This document shows positions 11,001 through 15,021 of a stretch of 15,021 nt of DNA, piece by piece. The notes beneath the pieces were generated by a model that worked only from the letters and a program-made list of their open reading frames with translations, made no database searches and was not told the origin of the DNA. Location: assembly GCA_037447655.1 (NCBI GenBank), contig JBBHKE010001808.1:64001-79021 (forward strand), read 5' to 3'. The stretch comes from Zygnema cylindricum. Taxonomy: Eukaryota > Streptophyta > Zygnematophyceae > Zygnematales > Zygnemataceae. A program made the position numbers and the translations under genes. Each line of letters starts with the position of its first letter. Position 1 is the stretch's first letter.

Positions 11001-11900
11001 CCTTCTCTCTCCCCTTTTTTTTTCCCTTTAAGATTTGAGTACCGAGGAAAAACCTCTACCTCCCTTTGTTCCTGACCAGCTTCCTCTCTCTCTCCCTCCC
11101 CCTGGCCCTCACCATCTTCCTCTCTCTCTCTCTCTCGCTTCTCTGCCCCCCCTTTTTTTTTTAAGATTTGAGTCCCGAGGAGGCCGGAGTTCTCGTGAAT
11201 GCAAGTTTGGCGCATGCCAAGGAAGCTGTCAGCTGTGACGTCACAGATGGAACCTCCTGGTGTCAGGCGCCCTCCCCCCCTCTCTCCCCCTTTCCCTCTC
11301 TCCCTCCCTCTTTCCCTCTCACTCTCTCCCTCCTTACCTCCTTCCTTTCCCTACCTCCCTCCCTCTTTCTCTCCCTCCCTCCCTCCCTCTTTCTCTCCCT
11401 CCCTCCCTCCCTCTCTCCCCCTCTTTCTCTCCCTCCCTCTCTCCCTCTTTCCCTCCCTCCCTCTTTCCCTCCCTCATTCCCTCCCTCTCTCCCTCCCTCC
11501 CTTCCTCCCTCTCTCCCTCCCTCCCTCCCTCTCTCCCTCCCTCTCCCCTTCCCTCCATCCCTCCCTCCCTCTTTCCCTCCCTCCCCCCCCTCCATCTTTT
11601 CCTCTCTCCCTTACTCTCTCTCCCTCCACTCCCTCCTATTAGATGAGAAGACCTGACAAAAAAAAATTGAGTGGAAAGACATAGCCTGAAAGGATTTCTT
11701 GAAAAGATGAAAATGATTTTAATTAGAAACTAATTAAATGAAGTAAAATATAAAATAATAAAACGAGTTTAAATAGAAAAGAGAAAACACCATCTTCCTC
11801 TCTCTCTCCCTCTCTCTCCTTCTCTCTCCCTTTTTTTTTTTTTTTTTGAAAGAGTTGAGTACCGAGGAAAAACCTTTCCCTCCCTTTGGTCCTGACCAGC

Positions 11901-11938
<38 letters not shown>

Positions 11939-14577
11939 TCTCTCCCCCCCCTTTTTTTTAAGACTTGAGTCCTGAGGAGGCCGGAGTTCTCGTGAATGCA
12001 AGTTTGGCGCATGCCAAGGAAGCTGTCAGCTGTGACGTCACAGATGGAACCTCCTGGTGTCAGGCTCGCCCTCCCTCCCTCCCCTTTCCCTCTCTCCCTC
12101 CCTCCCTCCTCTTTCCCTCTCACTCTCTCCCTCCTTACCTCCTTCCTCTACCTCCCTCCTTCCCTCCCTCCCTCTCTCTCCCTCCCTCCATCCCTCCCTC
12201 CATCCCTCCCTCCATCCCTCCCTCCATCCCTCCCTCTTTCCCTCCCTCTTTCCCTCCCTCTTTCCCTCCCTCCCTCCTCCCTCTTTCCCTCCCACCCTCC
12301 TCCCTCTTTCCCTCCCTCCCTCCCCCCTTCCTCTCTCCCTCCTTTTAGATAAGAAGACCTGACAACAAAAAATAGAGTTGAAACATAGATAGCCTGAAAG
12401 GAATTCTTGAATTGATGAAAACGAGTTTAAATAGAGACTAATTAAATGAAGTAAAATAGAAAATAATAAAACGAGTTTAAATAGAAAAGAGAAAAAATTC
12501 TCGAGAGTGACCGCTCGGAAACTAAAGGAAGTTTCCTAAGGTCACTTTTCCTAAAAAAAACCCTGAAAACCCTAAGAAACCTTGAATAACCCTAAAGAAA
12601 CTGTGGAAAAACCCAGAAAAACCCTTTTCCAGATTTAATTAATTATACTTTTTGGGTGTCGTTTGTGATTGTATTTTCACATTATTACTGTTGACTCCTT
12701 TATTGATCGTGAGTCTCTCCCTCTCTCTCTCTCTCTCCCGCCTCCTCCCCCCACTCTCTCCCTCCCCTCCCTCTCTCTTCCGTCTCCCTTTTTTCTCTAT
12801 CTCTCTCTGTCTCTCTCTCTCTCCTCCCCCTCTCCCACTCCCTCTCCCCCCTTTCTCTCTTTCCCACTCACTCTCTCTTTCTTTCTCTCTCTCCTTTTTT
12901 TTTGTGTGGCAGACGCTTTGGGAAATGCTTATCTCACACTTTTTTTTTCTTCGCCTGCCCGAGATCTCGGGCAGCTCAAAGCTGCTCTGAAAGCCTATCA
13001 AAATGCGGTGAGTAGGGCTTGAAAAAATACACGTTCAAAGGACAAATAAGTAAATGAATAAATAAATATATAGGTAATTTAGTTAATAAAAACACAAAAA
13101 ATAAACAAAAAGATAAATATAAATGCAATGATTATAGTAAAGCAAGCAAATCAAGAGAAAGGGAAAATAGAAAAGGGGAAGGATTACTTGCGCTCTTAAA
13201 AAACAAAGAAAAGAAACAAAAAATGAAAAATACTCACAATAAAAAAAGTACTAGTGAAAAAAGAAAAAAAAATGTTTGTGTTTAAAATATTTTGGAAGTA
13301 CTTTCGTTAATCCTTAAATGTTTTTTTTGGGGAAAGTTTTCTAAACCCCAAAAAAAACCCAACACACACACACTCTAAATTTTCCCTCCGCTCTCTTTCT
13401 TTCTCGCTCTCTCCCTTTTATTTGTCTTTTCTGGTGGTTGTCGGGTAGGAAAGAGACGAAATAGCTCGAGCAAATCCTGACCTCCACTACAATTGCGCAA
13501 CGGTAAGGAAATGGAGCACCACAAAAGGACAAAATTGATGATGCCAGCATCTGTTCTAGGCCAAGGTCGGTGACGTCAGCATTTATCGTAAGACAATATT
13601 GCCGATGTCAGCATTTGCTATTTCCATGTATATGCGGATGCCGTTTAGCCCATGCTGACGTCATCATTGATCCCATGTGGGGTGGAGATAGGAGGAAATC
13701 CATGCAATTTTTCTAAAAAAAAATAAACTCATCTGAAAATAAAAAATTGTGGATAAGTTAATTAATTTTCTTTTTTGTGCATTTTTGAGCTGAGTGAGAC
13801 GGGAAAATGTGAAACGAAAATTGTGAAGGAAATCGACGAAAAGTTATGCAAATTTATGCAAATTGTAAAAAATTTCAATGAAAATGGATGAAAATTGATA
13901 GAAGCCAAGATGAAAACTTATGAAAATTTATGAAAACCTATGCAAATTCATAAAATTGATGAAAAGGTCGACAAAAGTTGAGTTTGAATTCCCCATAACG
14001 TCCCATTTGCTTACCGACGTTGTTTGTCGCCATTTGCTGATGTCATCGCGTTTGTCTTCATTCTAATGCCGACATCATCGTCCCACATTTTGTCTGGCTT
14101 TTGAAAAGCTAACGTCATCTTAATTATTATCAAAGTCTAATGCTGACATCATTTTAACCAATTCTGGTGTCATCTCCCATTAAGCTGACGTGAGCTTGAT
14201 CCAATGCCATTGTCATCGTAATCCAATGCTGATTCCATCATAATCCAATGCTGATTTCATCATAATCCAATGCTGATGTCATCATAATCCAATGTCGATG
14301 TCATCGTAATCTAATGCTGATGTCATCGTAATCCAATGCTATCTCTGCTGCTGTCATGTATTTTCCATGCGGATGTTGTCTTTAACTACTTATCCCTCTC
14401 TCTCCTCCCCCTCCCTCCCCCTCTTCCCACAAAAAAAAGGTACACTTGTATTTGGAGGATTTTGGAAAGGCTCTTTTGGGGTTCCGGGCGGCAGAAGAGA
14501 GAGATCCGAAAATGGGGGGGCAGAGGGAGAGGATTTTACGACTTGTAGAGAAAATAGCGACTTTGACAGCTAATAAG
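2188..14577 (+). CDS. TTC5: TTC5-like TPR protein gene, spliced, 3' end outside the window
   Basis: Exons joined by GT-AG splicing (2188-2362, 2991-3100, 3534-3639, possibly 8456-8496, 11166-11261 and/or 11963-12058, 12913-13007, 13449-13502, 14440-14577) give a protein collinear with TTC5/STRAP. It has an N-terminal helix (KELYYLRDTYFP), then TPR-type helices: RALDSISDY-AEEKLCKA, LGNFFWKKGDLRSAK-CFLRA, HAKEAVSCDVTDGTSWY, ALGNAYLTLFF, LKAYQNAERDE, NPDLHYNCAT and DFGKALLGFRAAEERDP. About 270 of roughly 440 residues are present; the C-terminal TTC5 OB-fold domain lies beyond the right edge. Known for the animal protein: a p300/p53 stress cofactor and a ribosome-associated reader of nascent tubulin in tubulin mRNA autoregulation. 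Its role in plants and algae is not known to me. Splice phases agree at junctions 1/2, 5/6, 6/7 and 7/8. Oddities: exon 3 has two frame breaks, exon 5 is duplicated and exon 4 is uncertain. The assignment is firm; whether the gene is functional is not. Confidence 0.88.
2375..2900 (+). repeat. T-rich TTGTATTG-type simple repeat in intron 1
   Basis: Intron 1 (2363-2990) is mostly TTTTATTGTATTGTTTTGTA-like sequence built from GT, AT and TTT words with a period near five. It is T-rich on the sense strand. No other feature was seen. Confidence 0.65.
2991..3100 (+). CDS. TTC5: TTC5-like exon 2
   Basis: The acceptor is TTTCTTTTTGTAG at 2978-2990, with entry in phase 1 that matches exon 1. It encodes ILSPSETAQILVSQGRALDS and then ISDYCRQAEEKLCKA, aligning with the TTC5 segment GKALDVMPEYSKEAEEHLSKAV (family wording from memory). 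Donor GCG|GTCTCTCT leads straight into a 430-base pyrimidine tract, so the donor consensus beyond GT is poor. Confidence 0.82.
3101..3531 (+). repeat. CT-rich tract filling intron 2
   Basis: CTCTCT, CTCCCT and TTTCTC words run from the donor to the acceptor of intron 2, with few purines after 3400. It acts, or could act, as an extreme polypyrimidine tract before the exon 3 acceptor. Confidence 0.85.
3534..3639 (+). CDS. TTC5: TTC5-like exon 3, two frame breaks
   Basis: Acceptor CACCCAG at 3527-3533 ends the CT tract; donor AAG|GTTTAA follows 3639. The first half reads VDPSSLDGWAS in one frame (from 3536) and the second reads LGNFFWKKGDLRSAK in the next (from 3568). Together they make one TTC5 TPR motif (plant form: NPSLADAWLCLGNCIWKKGDL). 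A base appears lost near 3566-3568 (GCCTCCTCGG). A second disagreement lies at 3534-3538, because exon 2 ends in phase 0 and would enter a third frame. The exon is 106 nt, where a multiple of three is expected. This may be true decay, consensus error, or an unusual splice boundary. Confidence 0.75.
3820..3990 (+). repeat. AT-rich ~43 bp repeats
   Basis: GTCATATATA-AGTATAATACAACA-TATACTATATA units begin near 3824, 3867, 3932 and 3975, with a half-unit inserted before 3932. The sequence is self-complementary in part (TATATACTATATA). It lies in intron 3. Confidence 0.6.
4020..4400 (+). repeat. ~108 bp tandem repeat, about 3.5 diverged units
   Basis: CTTAA...TAAATCTGAACAACACTTGTTC anchors occur at 4024, 4132, 4248 and 4353 (spacings 108, 116, 105). 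Between them, units share GTTCACATGTGACCCAACA and GATTTATGTAGTGGGAG; the second unit has diverged most. Function unknown. Confidence 0.65.
4401..4995. other. Intron sequence, nothing recognised
   Basis: AT-rich unique-looking DNA with short partial repeats such as TAGTAAA/TTATTAG around 4690-5000. A 64-codon minus-strand frame here has no features of a real protein. Confidence 0.4.
4998..5125 (+). repeat. Second degenerate CCCTAA-like block
   Basis: AAAACCCAACCCTAAATTTC, AACCCTACAAACC and CCAACCCTAAAAAGCC units, about 130 bases, in intron 3. They resemble the block at 1700-2180 but use CCAACCCTAAA units. Confidence 0.65.
5126..5429. other. AT-rich intron stretch ending in an A18 run
   Basis: Contains ATATATGTAATTGTATATAT-type simple sequence (5225-5320) and an uninterrupted A run at 5402-5419 next to the outer end of the left inverted-repeat arm. 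On the minus strand that run reads CCTAACCTGAC-T18-AG, which looks like a branch site, pyrimidine tract and acceptor following the relic's last conserved block. Confidence 0.45.
5430..5931 (-). pseudogene. SKIP16: SKIP16-like gene relic, inverted copy
   Basis: Read on the minus strand this repeats 6185-6699 over about 500 bases. It keeps FHGLLSGYRLF, a SCKDGLTYIIT block followed by NRHNLPYKP (compare SKIP16 TGTSNRQLLPCVP, from memory), CVPQRG, and FDSMLCWLEEYSKRLERGMY, then KEENREISLYP. Frames change several times through indels, and there are TAA and TGA stops, so it is not coding. Where the + copy has RGQ, this copy has RG followed by TAA. The plus-strand open frame of 62 codons over this stretch is only its antisense shadow. 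Confidence 0.65.
6002..6699 (+). pseudogene. SKIP16: SKIP16-like F-box/SMI1-KNR4/ApaG gene relic, + copy
   Basis: Short collinear blocks match the middle of plant F-box protein SKIP16. KPVVKLPLPMRMLYPLHD (about 6105-6157) and GFHGLLSGYR fit the SMI1/KNR4 domain. KIIIGASIDFAELVLLDC plus KDGSIYIVT follows the family's V-x-A-(A/S)-S ... (F/L)-L-(D/N)-C-x-x-G-x-(L/I)-(Y/F)-x-x-T. MLHWLEKYSRGLERGMY and ISLY (6594-6700) match the linker before ApaG (MLLWLEEHGRRLQ ... SISLFPE, from memory). The first blocks share one frame but are cut by TAA 6161, TAG 6266 and TAA 6395; the WLE block is in another frame. No F-box before it and no ApaG domain after it were found. It lies inside a long TTC5 intron, so a decayed insertion is likely. 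Confidence 0.7.
6700..7420. other. Intron sequence, no gene recognised
   Basis: The reading frame of the SKIP16-like relic stays open to TGA 6847, but the added residues resemble nothing I know. 7265-7375 is a repeat of AATAAAT/CATAAATA words. No ApaG-domain motif was found in this stretch on the + strand. Confidence 0.45.
7427..7870 (+). repeat. CTCCTCCCT tract, 440 bases
   Basis: A nearly pure pyrimidine minisatellite of CTCCCCTCCTCCCTGCTC-like units. It ends in CTCACTGTGATCGGCAG, which looks like an acceptor, but no TTC5-like exon follows. Confidence 0.85.
7896..8096 (+). repeat. T-runs with TTTCCCG heptamers
   Basis: Two long T runs (about 7899-7923 and 7979-8018) and a shorter one near 8080 separate arrays of CCCGTTT (six units near 8037-8078). 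The long runs are prone to assembly error. Confidence 0.8.
8097..8455. other. Intron sequence before candidate exon 4
   Basis: A low-repeat stretch with a local GC-rich patch (GTCCCGGGGCCCGCG near 8176). No domain was recognised in either strand. Confidence 0.4.
8456..8496 (+). CDS. TTC5: Candidate TTC5-like exon 4
   Basis: TTC5 proteins need a segment of about 15 residues between exon 3 and exon 5 (plant NKKILCQLSMLER, animal NKVSLQNLSMVLR, from memory). The best candidate I found is CTCCTCTTAAG|41 nt|GTTCCTTCC, read in phase 0 as TYPSFHERLSTLI plus two bases. It shares the L-S-x-L pattern. It leaves in phase 2, which does not fit the main exon 5 acceptor at 11165. It would fit an AG seven bases further in (exon from 11173), giving LSTLI-S-PEEAG. 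The match is short and could be chance. Confidence 0.3.
8500..8625 (+). repeat. (CCCT)n tract
   Basis: TTCCCTCCCTCCCTCC repeated, with two CTCTC interruptions. It starts directly after the donor of candidate exon 4, as the CT tract after exon 2 does. Confidence 0.85.
8626..8962. other. Intron spacer, nothing recognised
   Basis: Contains A/T simple sequence (ATATATATATATATATTTTT near 8730) and T-rich words. No exon or gene was found; an AG at 8641-8642 follows the CT tract but opens no TTC5-like frame. Confidence 0.4.
8963..9463 (+). pseudogene. AT-rich decayed ORF, possibly a LAGLIDADG homing endonuclease relic
   Basis: Four frame segments with A/T-rich third positions follow one another: 8963-9100 (TKSFTFYWLSNLEIFRKAYF, then NLFE), 9078-9284 (TLNPTAWINFIKMGHIIETY), 9271-9354 (VNINNQNIELLKDLIKE) and 9353-9463 (ending NEKLRSYQK and TAA). 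Order and spacing resemble type-2 LAGLIDADG proteins: S-F-x-F...F-x-x-Y-x-L-F, then L-x-P-x-A-x-x-x-(W/F)-I-x-x-G, then I-x-x-x-S-x-x-x-L-x-x-(L/I)-V near the end. The acidic D of the motif is not present. Composition differs from the surrounding CT-rich DNA and looks organellar. The homology is by eye only; the coding origin is better supported than the family. Confidence 0.35.
9464..10090. other. Intron stretch with short repeats
   Basis: GTGACGGTGACG occurs twice (about 9694 and 9794). Three units of about 18 bases, ATTCCGTTTTTTCC(C/G), lie at 9993-10055. The 119-codon frame across 9707-10066 has no recognisable domain and runs through these repeats, so I do not call it a gene. Confidence 0.45.
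10100..10850 (+). repeat. CTCTCTCTGCCTCCCCC minisatellite, ~750 bases
   Basis: Units of about 14-18 bases, CTCTCTCTGCCTCCC(C)n, repeat dozens of times, with G only in the GCC of each unit. It is the largest CT tract in the window. It is followed by TTTTTTTCTTAAG, an acceptor-like sequence with no exon that I can support behind it. Confidence 0.9.
11031..11085 (+). pseudogene. Truncated exon 5 head, copy 1
   Basis: TTTAAGATTTGAGTACCGAGGA copies the acceptor and first bases of exon 5 (TTTAAGATTTGAGTCCCGAGGA) with one change, then diverges into AAAACCTCTACCTCCC. CT tract and CCCTCACCATCTTCC also precede both, so a shorter duplication came before the large one. It may act as a decoy acceptor. 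Confidence 0.6.
11166..11261 (+). CDS. TTC5: TTC5-like exon 5, copy 1
   Basis: The acceptor is a T-run then TTAAG at 11161-11165; donor TGGT|GTCAGG. It encodes LSPEEAGVLVNASLA and HAKEAVSCDVTDGTSW, plus the first base of a Tyr codon completed by exon 6 (T|AC). It aligns with the plant TTC5 segment HAKEAITLDVKDGNSWY. The length is 96 nt, with phase 1 at both ends. It contains the perfect 14-base palindrome CTGTGACGTCACAG at 11233-11246. An almost identical copy lies 797 bases downstream. Confidence 0.85.
11848..11900 (+). pseudogene. Truncated exon 5 head, copy 2
   Basis: TTGAAAGAGTTGAGTACCGAGG followed by AAAAACCTTTCCCTCCC is the unit-2 counterpart of the element at 11031. The acceptor region has changed (GAAAGAG instead of TTTAAGA). 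Confidence 0.55.
11963..12058 (+). CDS. TTC5: TTC5-like exon 5', duplicated copy
   Basis: This repeats exon 5 with two differences: T to C at 11964 (second base of the entering partial codon) and C to T at 11973 (silent Pro codon). The acceptor (T-run, TTTAAG at 11957-11962) and the donor T|GTCAGG are intact. Skipping either copy, or including both, keeps the frame; inclusion of both joins through a TAC codon and repeats 32 residues. The family has only one such segment, so mutually exclusive use or loss of one copy is the simpler expectation. Confidence 0.8.
12506..12546. other. Hairpin-forming inverted repeat
   Basis: AGTGACCGCTCGGAAAC and GTTTCCTAAGGTCACT pair around a short loop (TAAAGGAA region), with a mismatched block of four in the stem. 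It lies in the intron just after the duplicated block. No known element was recognised. Confidence 0.45.
12555..12628 (+). repeat. Third degenerate CCCTAAA-like block
   Basis: AAAACCCTGAAAACCCTAAG, AATAACCCTAAAGAAAC and AAAAACCCAGAAAAACCC, about 75 bases, in the intron before exon 6. Confidence 0.6.
12715..12900 (+). repeat. CT-rich tract before exon 6
   Basis: Almost continuous CTCTCTCTC/CCCTCC from 12715 to the TTTTTTTTTGTGTGGCAG acceptor, so it is in the position of the polypyrimidine tract. Confidence 0.8.
12913..13007 (+). CDS. TTC5: TTC5-like exon 6
   Basis: The acceptor is TTTTTTTTTGTGTGGCAG ending at 12912; donor AATGCG|GTGAGT, the best donor in the gene. It enters in phase 1, and T from exon 5 plus AC makes Tyr. 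It encodes ALGNAYLTLFFSSPARDLG and then QLKAALKAYQNA. This matches the TTC5 stretch W-Y-x-LGN-x-(Y/C)-L-(S/T)-x-(Y/F)-F followed by LKAYQNAE. It leaves in phase 0. Confidence 0.88.
13008..13380. other. Purine/A-rich 5' part of intron 6
   Basis: AAATAAATAAATA, AAAAACACAAAAAATAAAC and AAAGAAAAGAAAC words. The strand bias switches to CT only in the last ~65 bases before the exon 7 acceptor. Confidence 0.5.
13449..13502 (+). CDS. TTC5: TTC5-like exon 7 (54 nt)
   Basis: A small exon between TTGTCGGGTAG and the donor ACG|GTAAGG. It encodes ERDEIARANPDLHYNCAT, matching the diagnostic TTC5 segment ending NPDL-(H/Y)-x-N-(R/C)-A-T. Phase is 0 at both ends and agrees with exons 6 and 8. The preceding pyrimidine tract (13380-13440) is short and contains TTTCTTTCTCGCTCTC. 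Confidence 0.87.
13528..14345 (+). repeat. GCTGA(C/T)GTCATC repeat family with a 22-bp array
   Basis: Intron 7 holds many copies of TGA(C/T)GTCA(T/G)C-like words: scattered at 13540-13670 and 14030-14190, then about six regular 22-base units from 14197 to 14340 (CATCATAATCCAATGCTGATGT). Some units contain TGACGTCA. Between them, 13840-13965 is a run of GAAAATT(T/G)ATG words. Confidence 0.7.
14440..14577 (+). CDS. TTC5: TTC5-like exon 8
   Basis: The acceptor is CTCTTCCCACAAAAAAAAG ending at 14439; donor AAG|GTCGGT. It encodes 46 residues including VHLYLEDFGKALLGFRAAEE, RDPKMGGQRERIL and RLVEKIATLTANK. This is the last TPR and the linker helix before the OB-fold in TTC5 (human [23 protein letters not shown], from memory). 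It ends in phase 0; the next exon lies outside the window. Confidence 0.86.
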
Positions 14578-15021
14578 GTCGGTAGTTATAGTTTTAGTTT
14601 CAGTTTTTGTTTCAGTTTCAGTATCAGTTTCAATTCTCGATTTTTGCTGTTGGTTTTTAATTTTTGGTTTTGATTTTTGGTTTAGATTTTGAGTTTGGAT
14701 TTTGGGACAAGTTTTGGCTTTTGGGTTTTTTTTGTATATTGGTTTCCGTAATTTTTGTCTTTTTCCTTTTTTAACTTTCGTCCATTTGTTTCTACTTTTG
14801 TTTCTATATCCGTTTCAATTTTCGAAATACCAATTTTTGTATTTGGTACCAATTTCCTTTCTAGTTTCTGTTTCTAATTTCTGTTTAAGTCCGTTTCTTT
14901 TTTTTTGTTTTCGATCCGTTTCTGTTTCCGTTTCCGTTGTTCCCTTTTTTTTTTTTTTGTCCTTTTACATTTCCTATTTCCGTTTTTGATTTCCCTTCTC
15001 CATTTCCTTTTGGATTTTTGT
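14578..15021 (+). repeat. TTTCAGTTTC / TTTCCGTTTC simple repeats at the start of intron 8
   Basis: T-rich six- to twelve-base words (GTTTTAGTTTCAGTTTTTG, GTTTCCGTTTCCG) fill the rest of the window. The 75- and 95-codon frames here are translations of these repeats. Confidence 0.65.

Larger units (their letters stand above)
10967..12496 (+). repeat. Tandem duplication of a block carrying exon 5
   Basis: Unit 1 is about 10967-11787 and unit 2 about 11788-12496. Both contain, in order: CACCATCTTCCTCTCTCTCT, a truncated exon head (GAGTACCGAGGAAAAACCT), GACCAGCTTCC, exon 5, a CCCT tract, AGAAGACCTGACA, and GAGTTTAAATAGAAAAGAG. Matching anchors lie 797 bases apart at the exon and about 715 at the unit ends, because CT tract lengths differ. 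Confidence 0.88.

Noticed and set aside
11260-11656. Multiple overlapping frames over the CCCT tracts (also 12057-12362 and 12639-13022)
   Set aside because: Repeat translations; only the exon 5, 5' and 6 portions have protein similarity.

Overview
The window is eukaryotic nuclear DNA and most of it is one intron-rich gene on the + strand. Translated exons joined across GT-AG boundaries match, in order, the TPR part of tetratricopeptide repeat protein 5 (TTC5/STRAP). Compared from memory, the wording is closer to land-plant TTC5 proteins than to animal ones (for example RDTYFP, WKKGDL, AYQNAE, NPDL-NCAT). A relic of a plant-type F-box/SMI1-KNR4/ApaG gene (SKIP16-like) and degenerate CCCTAAA-type repeats also suggest the green lineage or an alga with plant-like genes. 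I cannot name the species.

Layout. 1-1700: AT-rich DNA without a gene, holding a long imperfect inverted repeat. 1700-2180: degenerate CCCTAAA-like repeats directly upstream of the gene. 2188-14577: TTC5-like exons 1 (2188-2362), 2 (2991-3100), 3 (3534-3639), a doubtful exon 4 (8456-8496), 5 (11166-11261), a second copy of 5 (11963-12058), 6 (12913-13007), 7 (13449-13502) and 8 (14440-14577). The gene runs off the right edge, so its C-terminal OB-fold domain is not seen.

The introns are full of repeats. Pyrimidine-only tracts of tens to about 770 bases lie on the sense strand, usually just before a 3' splice site. The roughly 7.5 kb between exons 3 and 5 also holds a ~108 bp tandem repeat, two inverted decayed copies of the SKIP16-like gene, an AT-rich decayed reading frame that may be a LAGLIDADG homing-endonuclease relic, and CT/T tracts. 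Exons 5 and 5' arose by tandem duplication of a ~0.75 kb block. Each is 96 nt with phase 1 at both ends, and they differ at only two silent positions. Exon 3 carries two apparent one-base losses, so the gene is either a recent pseudogene or has consensus errors there.

I see no rRNA, tRNA or CRISPR array, and no complete mobile element. Many long open frames here are translations of CT repeats and are not genes.
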